From Onthophagus taurus (lineage: Eukaryota > Arthropoda > Insecta > Coleoptera > Scarabaeidae): a stretch of DNA of 64,000 nucleotides. This document shows positions 22,239 to 32,335 of the stretch, in pieces; position 1 is the first letter of the stretch, and each line of letters begins with the position of its first letter. The position numbers were made by a program, and so were the translations under genes. The DNA is taken from NCBI RefSeq assembly GCF_036711975.1, contig NC_091966.1:39563501-39627500 (forward strand), given 5' to 3'. The notes beneath the pieces are model-generated. The model saw only the letters and a program-made list of their open reading frames with translations. It was not told where the DNA came from and ran no database searches.

Positions 22239-24029
22239 CATATGATTGCGATAGTCGAAGCCGTTGGTGTGGAAATACAAGCTTATGCTGATGACATTAT
22301 CGTTATGGTCAAAGGAACCTGTTTGCCGAGGATATCTAAAGTCCTCCAGGTGACCCTAGATACCATTTGCGCTTGGTGTAAGGGAGAGAACCTCTCAATA
22401 AACCCGCAAAAGACAATTGTTGTGCCCTTCACCAGGAAGCGAAAGTTGGATGGACTAATCCGCCCAACTATCCAAGGTGAAGAAATTCCTTTCTCAAAGG
22501 AAGTCAAATATCTAGGAGTAATCCTAGACAAAACCCTGTCATGGAATGGACATTTGCAGGGAGTTTTGCACAAAGCTAGACTATCCTTGTGGACTTGTCG
22601 CAGTCTTTGTGGAAAAAGTTGGGGTCTTACCCCTGAAAGACTGTACTGGCTCTATGTGACTGTGGTTAGACCTATGATCACATACGGAGCAGCAGCCTGG
22701 TATAGGAAAGTCCGACAGACTTCAGCTATCAGTAAACTTTCACGAATTCAACGAGTAGCTGGATTGGCAATCTCTGGTGCGATAGGCACAACGCCAACTC
22801 TAGCAATGGAGGTTCTGCTTGGCCTATCTCCTCTGCATTTGCATATAGAGAAAGTGGCTAGAACAACCATTTACAGATTTAAGCAATATGCTCAAAACTG
22901 TTCCGACATGTTCTACCAATGGGCTGCGGAAGACATTATAAGCACTGATACTGTGCTATCAATGCCGTCAGATTTGGCGGTATCACTATCAGTGATTAAT
23001 GCTCGATACCAGATTGTACTGCCTGAGCGGCAGTCCTGGATCGAAAATGAAAATTCTCTGGTTCGGGCAGACATTTGCTTGTACACAGATGGATCAAAAA
23101 CGCCTGAAGGGGTAGGAGCAGGAGTATACTGCCAGACACCTCGAATTAAGCAAGCCTACAGCCTGGGTACGTACTGTACTGTATTCCAGGCGGAAGTATT
23201 TGCTATTGACATGGGTGCTAAAATCCTTCTTGAAAGAGGGGTGAAGAACATGACAGTACGAATCTTCTCAGACAGTCAAGCCGCTCTCCAGGCGCTGCAA
23301 GCCGTGAAAACGGTGTCGGCTCTGGTTAATGATTGTAAGAGAACATTAAACACACTGAGTTGTGATAACAGAGTCTCTCTGATCTGGGTCCCGGGTCACT
23401 CTGGTGTTGCTGGCAATGAAGCGGCAGATAAGCTAGCACGAGATGGCAGCGCTGAAGCGTTTGTGGGACCGGAACCAGCAGTTGGTGTATCATTTGCGAT
23501 GGCCAAATATAGGATTGGACTGTGGACAACATGTTCGCCTACTGTGGACCAGTTCTCCTGGAATGAAACATGCTAAGGTGTTTATTAACATCGCCACTGT
23601 CAAACCCGTAGTAGCATAAATCCCAAATATTTTGGGACTTGCCCGTAGTAGCATAAAAGTTCTAATGGGTGTTTTTACTGGGCACTGCCGATTAAGCACA
23701 CCGAGCACACCTCAACTTGTTGGGTTTAGCCGACGATGTTGAATGCCGACTATGTGCGGAGGAAGCAGAGACGGTTGAGCATGTTTTATGCCACTGCCCT
23801 GCCGTTAACCGTATCAGATTCTCGATTTTTGGGTCGCAGTTTATCTCCTCAAAAGATCTGAATGACCTTTCGCCGAGCAAGGTATTAATGTTCGTTAAGA
23901 GCATTGGACTGCACGGTGAAATTTGATAATGATATCTATCGGGGTACAATAGATCCTTAGGGTCGCGGTGCAAGGTTGGTTGGTCCTCCTACCCGATATG
24001 TATTCTATGTAATGTAATATAATGTAATG
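22239..24029 (+). mobile_element. 5'-truncated non-LTR retrotransposon with target duplication
   Basis: Bounded by a perfect 13-bp direct repeat TAAAAGATGGTAG (22226-22238 and 24030-24042), so both ends of the insertion are known and its length is 1,791 bp. It starts in the middle of the RT domain, the usual 5' truncation, and ends in a TGTAATGTAATATAATGTAA tail. Coding order is RT, RNase H, Cys/His knuckle, as in I/R1-type LINEs. It landed inside a Harbinger-like MITE. Confidence 0.92.
22242..23576 (+). pseudogene. LINE reverse transcriptase C-terminal half and RNase H
   Basis: An open frame of 444 codons. It opens with the RT catalytic box AYADDIIVM, then the YLGVILD motif and the thumb-like segment (ITYGAAAWY). 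An RNase H domain follows with its acidic residues visible: YTDGSKT, FQAEVFAID, FSDSQAAL and GNEAADKLA, plus WVPGHSG. The frame is lost at 23576. Further matching segments occur downstream in other frames: LMGVFTGHCRL (about 23670) and the C-terminal knuckle CRLCAEEAETVEHVLCHC (about 23745-23800), ending at TGA near 23925. A duplicated CCCGTAGTAGCATAAA (23606 and 23642) lies at the break. The long intact frame suggests a fairly recent insertion. Confidence 0.9.
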
Positions 24030-24042
24030 TAAAAGATGGTAG

Positions 24043-24110
24043 TAATGGACCTAAGTGCGCCAATTTATCTATCGGATAAACTTATCGGGAGGTGGTACAA
24101 CCGGCCCTTA
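24043..24110 (+). mobile_element. Harbinger-like MITE, right part
   Basis: Continuation of the MITE at 21979-22238 after the LINE. It ends TTATCGGGAGGTGGTACAAC then CGGCCC, the inverse of the left terminus. Confidence 0.6.
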
Positions 24111-24248
24111 GGCCCACTTTTACCACCTCTTGATAAATTTAACCGATAGATAAATTGGAGCTCTTAACCAATGAGAGCGCTTAAAACCGCTGTAACCATG
24201 GTAATTATCTATCGGATAAATTTATCAAGAGGTGGTAAAAGTGGGCAT
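24107..24248. mobile_element. Second related palindromic MITE
   Basis: GCCCACTTTTACCACCTCTT (24113) pairs with AAGAGGTGGTAAAAGTGGGC (24226-24245), with inner palindromic GATAAATT/ATCTATCGG motifs. A TTA sits at each side. Only about 140 bp, no coding capacity, clearly related to the split MITE next to it. Confidence 0.7.
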
Positions 24249-24249
24249 T

Positions 24250-25550
24250 AGTCAACTAAGTTCGAAAACTAATCTGCGTCAATATTTGCAACTCATCATT
24301 ACTTTTAAATAATAAACAAAAGACCTTAAAAATTTGATGTAATATTTATTTGTTACACAACTTTACTTTCCTTTTAGAAAGAACACTGACTCAAAGCAAT
24401 TAGCAGATACAAAAAAAAGAAAAAAAAACCGATGATGCTTCACGTAAACAATTTTTATGATTTGTTTTCCTCTTAACCTAAAAAAAAACATTTTCAGTTC
24501 TTTATGGGTCACGTTATTTTACATAATCACATAAAAAACATAACCACTGTGCATACAAAAAAAAGTCGTTAAAAAAATGTTCTAAGCTTTCTAACATGTA
24601 CTCATCCATATCGAGCAACACAAATCGTCTATTTAAGTTAATCGAAACTGATCGCTAAGAAATTTTCGCCATTACGTTGTGACAATTCGAATTGTTACGA
24701 TTATGTAACAAAAGTGGCACAAAAATTATGTAGTCACCTCGCTTATCGGCTATAGTGTAATGCGGATGTATCATCATTCATTTTAAAAATTACAACATTT
24801 CGTTGCAAAAAGTCAAATATTTTTGCATTACATAAACGTGATTTATGATAAAAATTAATAATTTTTTAATTATTTCGTTGTGGGTAACTTTCATTCGATG
24901 TTGAATTTAATTAAAATTATTGATTCATTGTGCAATTTATTTTAATCGTGTATTAGAAAGTTAATTAATTTTTATATTTGAAATAAATTTAATGTTAATT
25001 TTGAAAAAGAATCGTCGTTCTAATAAGAAACCAAGTGAAAACCGCTTGCATTATATGGATGAGTAAAAGATAAGTGTATTATTATCGGTGAAAAGCTTCC
25101 TCACAATGTTTGCTCCCACGTGTTTCCTCTTGATTCTCTCTTCTTTTTGAGCTTACGAGAAAGTTCCACATCTTGAACAGTCGTCGTTGGCGAAATTTCA
25201 ACGCAATTAAACGCCAAATAAGGTTAATTAAACTCGAAACACTTTTATTTATTTACATAGATTAAAAAAAAAGATTTAATTAAGATTATTTTGGGGATTA
25301 AACCTAATTAAAATTGTTTTATTTCTTTTTTTAATTGTATCTTTAATTTTATTGAGATTGTGGAACGAAAATGATATGAGATAGGAAGTGAACGAAACCA
25401 TAGAGTTCAATCCCCCACTACATTTTCAAAAAATTCGTTTCTCCATCCCCACGACTAATACAGGATGTTGTGCTCCTCCACGTTCTCTTTTCAGGAGGTG
25501 AAGCAGGAGTTCGGGTTATTGGGGGAAAGTTGATGTTGGTCGAAACACGT
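24250..25550. other. No gene recognised; upstream region of gene 1
   Basis: AT-rich intergenic DNA. The final 200 bp before the gene-1 TATA box become GC-richer and carry CACGTG-like words (CCACGTGTTTCC at about 25117, ACACGTGGCC at 25545). These are possible bHLH E-boxes, but that is speculative. Confidence 0.4.
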
Positions 25551-25556
25551 GGCCGG

Positions 25557-25590
25557 TATAAAACACCATCGCGAAATGATAACCAGCAGT
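25557..25590 (+). promoter_or_regulatory. TATA box and initiator of gene 1
   Basis: TATAAAA at 25557-25563 and a GCAGT initiator with its A at 25588, 31 nt downstream, the standard arthropod spacing. The start codon follows at 25655, giving a 5' leader of about 67 nt. A strong TATA promoter fits a highly expressed structural or tissue-specific gene. Confidence 0.75.
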
Positions 25591-25654
25591 GTTGTTCGTG
25601 CGTCTGAAGAACGCAACTTTAAGCCCCGACTGAGGGGAAACGAAAGTTTGAAAG

Positions 25655-26906
25655 ATGAAGTGCCTCACACTCTTGGTTAGTGATTAATTTTATTTTTTTT
25701 TGCTCTGTCTTGATAACAAGATAAAAAAGTGCTACGAAAAATGGATTAATTTTGTTGTTCGGCAGAGCAAAAGTGAGCGATTACTTAAAAAGACTTCTTC
25801 TTTCTTTTTTTTAGATAATTTTAGGGTGTTTATTCGTTGTCAGCGAATCAAATCCAGTAAGTGTCTCACGTGTGAAAAGATCTCATTCAGAACCCGAAGG
25901 ATATTGGAGCAAAAAGTTAACATGGAAAGCGATTTGGGTTAAAGTTTGGAAAACAGATAAAAAATTGATTTGGAAACCCGACTGGAAAAAGATCCAAATC
26001 CCGATTTGGAAAGAAATCCAAGTCCCGATATGGAAAGAAATCCAAGTCCCCGATTGGAAAGTGATAAACAAACCAATTTGGAAAGAAACCCAAGTCCCCG
26101 CGTGGAAAGAAATCCAAGTCCCCGACTGGAAAGAAGTCCAAGTCCCAGCTTGGAAAGAAATCCAAGTCCCCGACTGGAAAGAAATCCAAGTCCCCGATTG
26201 GAAAGAAATCCAAGTCCCCGACTGGAAAGAAATCCAAGTCCCAGCGTGGAAAAAAATTTGGAAACCAATTTGGAAAGAAATTCAAGTACCCGCATGGAAA
26301 GAAATCCAAGTTCCCGATTGGAAAAAGATTTGGGTACCCGACTGGGTGAAAATGGGAATACCTGGAGAGCATTACTTAGGAAAAGATCATCACGGCAACG
26401 AATACACGGCACACGATGTATGGAAAAAGAAATTAATCTGGAAACCTGTTTGGAAAAAAATCTGGAGAACCGAAAAGAAACAGATTTGGGTCCCGCAAAA
26501 AAAGATGGAATGGAAAGAAGCGTGGGTTCAAGTTTGGAAAACCGAAAAGAAACAAATTTGGAGAACGGAAAAGAAACAAATTTGGAGAACCGAAAAAAAA
26601 CAAATTTGGAGAACCGAAAAGAAACAAATATGGATTACCAAAAAAGAACAAATATGGAGAACAGAAAAGAAACAAATATGGATTCCCAAGAAAGAATTAA
26701 TATGGAAACAAGAAAAAGTACAGATATGGAGAACTGAAAAGAAACAAGCTTGGGTTACCGAGAAAAAACAATTTTGGAAAGATGAATGGAAACAAATTTG
26801 GGTACCCGTTTGGAAAGAAATTCAAGTACCTGCGTGGAAGAAAGTCTGGAAACCGATTTGGGAGAAAGTTTGGGTTAAAGTCCATGTACACCACGGTTGG
26901 GACTGA
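25655..26906 (+). CDS. Gene 1: secreted Trp/Lys-repeat protein (two exons)
   Basis: Spliced as 25655-25675 and 25815-26906 (intron 139 nt, GT-AG, phase 0), 370 residues. Residues 1-22 form a signal peptide (MKCLTLLIILGCLFVVSES), and RVKR follows as a possible furin site. The mature protein is almost entirely repeats. Residues about 60-180 are tandem copies of the octad W-K-E-I-Q-V-P-(A/D), one per 24 bp. A conserved island IPGEHYLGKDHHGNEYTAHD lies at about 189-208. A second repeat zone of W-R-T-E-K-K-Q-I octads follows, and the end is HVHHGWD. Alternating large aromatic, basic and small residues suggest beta-strand or sheet packing and a sclerotised or matrix-type structural role; that is inference. 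I know no named family. A TATA promoter and AATAAA bound the gene. It is paralogous to genes 2 and 3. Confidence 0.85.
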
Positions 26907-27032
26907 TGAAGTATCTGTACGTCATCGTTTCTGTAAATAGCCTCTTTCTAGTACAAATACTCTTGTATATAAAAACAGGTTCTAGATGTTTCTTTGTTGA
27001 CCAACCTTCTATATTTTGTTATTATATTTTTA

Positions 27033-27038
27033 AATAAA
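27033..27038 (+). terminator. Polyadenylation signal of gene 1
   Basis: AATAAA 127 nt after the stop codon, in T-rich sequence. Confidence 0.6.
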
Positions 27039-27059
27039 TTACTAAAATAAGTAATTATA

Positions 27060-29060
27060 ATATTTCAAAGCAATTTTATTTCTTCCAATTACATCCTTAA
27101 TCCATATCATTAAATTGGACAAAAATTTAATTTAGTAAAATATTTACAAAAAAAATGCAATTACAAGATATAGAACACTATGTTCTAAAAAAATTAGGAT
27201 TTAGTTTGAATTATTTATTTAATCAAAACAAAATTAAACCCTAGTTGAAATAATTTTAGTTTTTTTGATGGCATAAAGATTTACAAAAATTTGGCAGACA
27301 GTTTGATAATCACTTGGAAGATTAAATCTAATTGATGAAAATTTTAGAAAAAATCATAGAAATTCATTTTCTAATCAACAAAAAGGTTTTTAAAACTGGT
27401 TTAGATGAAGATTGTGCTAGATTAGACCATTTTGATGATTCGAGTACCTGATTTGCAGAGAAATTGAGTTTTTGGAGTAAAAAAAAATTTGGAAATATGT
27501 TTGCAGAAAGATTTAAGTAACTAATTACGAAAATGTTCGCCTCCAAGACCAGAAAACAATTTTAAAATTAATTTGAATCTAATCTAATCATAACTTATTT
27601 CAATTTTCATCTTAGAAAGATCTTTAAAAACCTTCTTTCTGAGGTTCGTCATTGGAAAATGATTTGCAACACCAGTTTGGAAAATGACAGAAATATTTAA
27701 TTGCAATGAAATGAAAAATTCCAAATTGGAAAAAACTTCAAGTTTGTGGTGCTGAGAAGAAAATGAAGATGGTGAAATGAAGATTTATACAAATTCTAGC
27801 TCAGAAACAGATTTGGAAATTAGTTTGGAACATGACTCAATTAGATTCTAAAAGAATTTTTTATAGTTAAATACATAAAAACCAGTTTTCATCTCAGCAT
27901 TGTTTAATATGATAGTTATATTTGGAAAATTAAAACTTAGAGAGCAGGTTTATGGCCCTTCTTGGAAATAGATTTGATCTACTATTTCAAAAGTATTTCT
28001 AAACAAAACTGAACCCCAATTGAAATATTATTAGTTTTGTTTGTGATGCTGAGAAGAAAATGAAGATGGTGAAATGAAGATTTATACAAATTCTAGATCA
28101 GAAAAAGATTTGGAAATCAGTTTGGAACATGACTCAATTAGTTTCCAAAAGAATTTGTTATTGTTAAACACATGAAAACCAGTATTCATCTCATTGTTTA
28201 ATATGATAGTTATATTTGGGAAATTAAAACTTAGAAAGCCGGTTTATGGCCCTTCTTGGAAATAGATTTGATCTACTATTCCAAAACTATTTCAAAACAA
28301 AACTGAACCCCAATTGAAATAATTTTAGTTTTTTGATGGCATAAAGATATGCAAAAATTTGGCAGAGAGTTTGATAATCACTTGGAAGATTAAATCTAAT
28401 TGATGAAAATTTTAGAAAAAATCATAGAAATTTATTTTCTAATCAACAAAAAGGTTTTTAAAACTAGTTTAGATGAAGATTGTGCTAGATTAGACCATTT
28501 TGATGATCCGAGTACCTGATTTGCAGAGAAATTGAGTTTTTGGAGTAAAAAAAAATTTGGAAATATGTTTGCAGAAAGATTTAAGTAACTAATTACGAAA
28601 ATGTTCGCCTCCAAGACCAGAAAACAATTTTAAAATTAATTTGAATCTAATCTAATCATAACTTATTTCAATTTTCATCTAAGAAAGATCTTTAAAAACC
28701 TTCTTTCTGAGGTTCGTCATTGGAAAATGATTTGCAACGCCAATTTGGTAAACGACAGAAACATTTAATTGGAAAGAATTGAAGAATTCCAAATTGGAGA
28801 AATGATCACCATAGGATAAAGTATTAATATAATCTCAATTTCAAGTCGGTGGTGCTGATAAAATGAAGATTTGTACAAATTGTAGCTTAGAAAAAGATTT
28901 GGAAATCAGTTTAGAACATGACTCAATTAGATTCCAAAAGAATTGTTTGTTGTTAAATACATAAAAACCAGTTATATTTGGGAGAAGCTTTTTTCATGAA
29001 GCTTCGGAAAAGATTTGGAAACCAGCTTACATCATGAACCAAGTATACCATTTCTAAGAA
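27060..29060 (+). pseudogene. Duplicated region with possible decayed Trp/Lys-repeat gene
   Basis: Segment duplications in the order A (27220-27745), B (27745-28000), B' (28000-28290), A' (28290-28850), B'' (28850-29000). The A copies are nearly identical and 1,068 bp apart. The region is rich in TTTGGAAA words of the type that encodes W-K in genes 1 and 2, for example AGATTTGGAAATCAGTTTGG (27806, 28100, 28890), TTTTTGGAGTAAAAAAAAATT (compare YWSKK at the start of mature gene 1) and GATTTGGAAACCAGCTTAC (29009). No open frame remains. My reading is one or more ancient tandem copies of gene 1 that decayed and were then duplicated. It could instead be a simple local AT-rich duplication. Confidence 0.4.
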
Positions 29061-29594
29061 TATTAATGTATAGAAATATAAAGCAATTTGTAGGAGGGTT
29101 TAGACATCTCTTTCCAAATACATTAAAAAATACCAATTTGATAAAAAACTTGTAAAATCACTTTAAAAGATAATGCAAGTACCTAAATACATGGAATTGC
29201 ATAACGTGTCATAATAAAGCATTTACCACGGTAAAAGATAATTTATGCATATTTATTCATGTCAACTATCAGATATATTTTGATACCTTGACATGTTGCA
29301 AAAATAAACTATATCCAAGCCTGAAGACTCGCACACATATTTCATAACGACGCATTTCACCACAAGCCATCAAGATTGAGGCAAAACTTAAGGGACAAGG
29401 TGGATTGAAGTAACATTCGGAGATCCAGCTTGACCGACAACTTCACAAAATTACACCTCGGAACCCATACCGTTGACATAACTCCACCTTTCGACTCAAT
29501 TTGGTACTTGAAAGTACCACGAAGACCACGAAGAAACCAGTGCAATGCTTTATACTTTTGGGATCAAGAATAAGCAAGAAACAAACAATGTCAC
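29061..29594. other. No gene recognised
   Basis: AT-rich, then moderately GC-balanced from 29340. The second part may already be LINE remains leading into the next entry. Confidence 0.35.
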
Positions 29595-30050
29595 TGGAGA
29601 AATCAACGCTACAATATTTAGCGGCAATAAGTGCTACAAGAACCAAATGATGAGAAAGTTACCAAGACAAAAATTAATATTATATGGATGCGAAACATGG
29701 ACAAGGAGATAAAAACAAATTAAGTGTTTGAAAGATGGGTTTTGCCCAACATATATGGATTGATACAAGCTGATGTTAAGACGTGGAGAACAAGAATGAG
29801 CCATGACTTAGACCAGGTCAAAAGAACAGAGAATAGCAAGGCTGGGAGATCTAGAAGGGATGAACGGAGATAGAGGAGTGAAACGAATTGTGGATACCAC
29901 AGGAACAGAAAGCTAGAGGAAGATTGAAGAAACGATGGAAGGATGTTGTGATGGAGTACGTTAAGACGCTTGTTGTACGAAATTGAAAGCGTGCAGCTCC
30001 TGATAGATGGAAATGACAACGTATTATGTAGCAAGCCAAAGTCCAAAGAA
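29595..30050 (+). pseudogene. C-terminal relic of a non-LTR reverse transcriptase
   Basis: Plus-strand codons give EINATIFSGNKCYKN, then ILYGCETWTRR and, after stops and shifts, RKARGRLKKRWKDVVMEYVK. These are the landmarks EIxxRIxxGNxxY...LYGCETW...RPRGRPKxRWxDxVxxDLK seen after the RT core of RTE-like and related LINEs. Many stops; dead. Confidence 0.65.
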
Positions 30051-30659
30051 GACTGTAGGGCTGGAAGGATGGTATCTAATGGTGTACCATCTTTTTGGCT
30101 TATTATTAAGTAACCATGAATATTTGTAGCTAACTTCATAATCCATTTGAAAAATCTTGTTGTAATAGTAATAAATCTTAGAGATGAATTCTTGCAGCTG
30201 TCTTGATTTTGCTTTTTTCCTTGATACAGATGAAACTGAAGAACATAACCCAATAAGCCTAACTTTTATGACCACATCTTATTGTCTTCATTAAGTTATA
30301 TTGCTTAATTGAACTCAAGTCTTTGAAAGCAACCATAGTATTCAAAGAATTTTAAAGAATTCAAAGAGCAAGTCTTTTAGCCACTTTCCCTGTTTGAAGA
30401 TCAAGCTTAAATGAGGTACTCCAGATTTTGTCAGGATGTATGGTACTAAATATAGAAAGTGTTAGGTGATAAATCGCTCATTCATTCTTATCTATATGGA
30501 ATTGATAAGAGATTGCTGGGTCTTGAGGAACATCACTTAGGCGTTAGCAAGAAACAGGCAAAAGAAATAAGCTTGGTATGAAAGATTGAACCCAAAGTAA
30601 AGAATAAATGACCCATGTGATTCAGACTGGAATTGCATGATGACGTCATACTAGAAAGA
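30051..30659. other. No gene recognised
   Basis: Short broken frames on both strands, no motif. It lies between two LINE scraps in opposite orientations, so it may be retroelement remains. Confidence 0.35.
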
Positions 30660-30870
30660 TTTTTATTATCAACCAAGAGTTTACAATTTCCTGTTCTTCC
30701 TCCTACCCCTCGTCCCAATCACCTCCCTCTCAACATATGTTTTAACGTCTCTCAATCCTCTCTGCACAGCCAATACCACCTCTCCACATGATCCGCCCAG
30801 TACCTGTTCGGTCTCCCCTCATTACCACAATGAAATCTCTTCCGTTCCTCGCTCTCCTCCTTCACCAAGC
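30660..30870 (-). pseudogene. LINE C-terminal scrap (same family as 6905-7650)
   Basis: On the minus strand from about 30850 the codons read RFHCGNEGRPNRYW, ADHVERWYWLCRED, a stop, then ETLKHMLRG. That is the RFRCGNExRxNRYW...CxxCxxxxETxxHM region that ends many insect LINE proteins. Two stops interrupt it. The plus strand is CT-rich, as at 6.9-7.6 kb. Confidence 0.65.
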
Positions 30871-32335
30871 ATTTTGGAAGCCCCTCCATAACATCATACT
30901 AACGAGGCATAATCCAAAAAGAATCGATTTATGTCAACTGGATTTAGAAACGGATTCTGGGCATAGACTTCTTCAAGTCATTGCATAGTAATTCCTAGAA
31001 TCTTTGATTGGTTTCGGTTTTTCTGACACTAGATATCCACATCATAACGACGATTGAATTATGTTGTGACTTTCGAAAGAAAAATAGATAAAGATTTAAG
31101 CTTATCTCATTAAATCACATCATTATCTGATTTCATTCTTTCTTCAACAATAGATTAATTAATAGCTTGATACACATTCTTCTTCTAGTACTTAATCCTC
31201 AATTACTTAAAGCTTATTGGTAACTTTCCATTGAGAAGTCTTCCAAAAATTCACTGCATTCCCAGTATATGATGTTATTATGGTATTTGCAACTTTTGAA
31301 GAATACGTGACAACGTTGAAGAAAAGTTTATGTGCAAAAAGCTCTTCATTGAGAACATTGAGCACCTGTCCAACAAAAAGAAATCCTATTTGAATCAAAA
31401 TTTGGAAACTTGTTTTAAAGATTGATTAAATTTAAAAGACATTTAAATGTCTTTTAAATTCTTCCACCCACATTCAGCAATCTTGTAATCGATTTCTTTT
31501 CGATTACAAAACAATGGGAAAATACAAATTACTTTCACGCAAATTGTATAGAACAAGGAGGATGACACACTTAAATTGCGCATATTAAGTCTGTTTAAGT
31601 CAATAAATAAAACTGAAAACACACCGGGATTATTCGTACGGCAACTTTCTCTCATATGCGAACGACCCTGTCCACTCAAGATATGCTCAAGATCAAGGAT
31701 AAATTGAGTACAAACGTTATTGCGATTCGATACCTTTTCGATTGAATCACTTTCTAGCGATCACACTTTCGATTTTATGTCGGACCGACGCGACGTGGGC
31801 AAATACAACCGATTAGAGTTGAAGGCGTAATTACGCAAATGGAATTTCTTACAAACGTAACTATTACTTCATCGATGTGTGTGTGTATTTCGAATTGTAC
31901 TTAAAATTTTAAATAAAAAAATCTTAAAGAAATTAGATGGGTTTTGCTTTAATAAGATATTACATTAAGATGTTAAGAAAATTCTTAATACTAATGCAAT
32001 TCTTAAAATAACCTAAGCTTTAATTAAATAAAAATTTATTTTACAAGATACATTTAAACTTTTTTTAGATATAAAGATAGTGTAGACATCTGTATTATAA
32101 AAGATAAACGTACAAGCTGTCTAAAGAAAGTGGTTGTAGAAAGTGATACAAGAAAATTTGCGCTTATGAAAAAGATGAGTTATGTTACAGATTTCTGTTT
32201 TTTCTTTTATACTAATAATGGAGACATCTGTTGATGATTAACTTAATTTCAAATTATAGCAATCTGTTTGATAAAATTCTTGTTTATATCTTTGATATTA
32301 TTAATTATTTATATCATAAAGATTTCTTACAACAC
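30871..32335. other. No gene recognised; contains a perfect palindrome
   Basis: AT-rich. Noteworthy only for a perfect 32-bp palindrome at 31429-31460 centred on ATTTAAAT. A GC-richer patch at 31760-31850 has no open frame with splice sites. Confidence 0.4.

Noticed and set aside
25917..26412. Long minus-strand and alternate-frame ORFs over gene 1 (also over gene 2 at 51186-52250)
   Set aside because: Periodic 24-bp coding repeats keep all frames open; only the plus frame has signal peptide, splice sites, promoter and paralogues.
27364..27546. Minus-strand ORFs at 27546-27364 and 28614-28432, nearly identical proteins
   Set aside because: They are the two copies of a 1,068-bp duplication; the frame is short, low-complexity and has no start or splice context.
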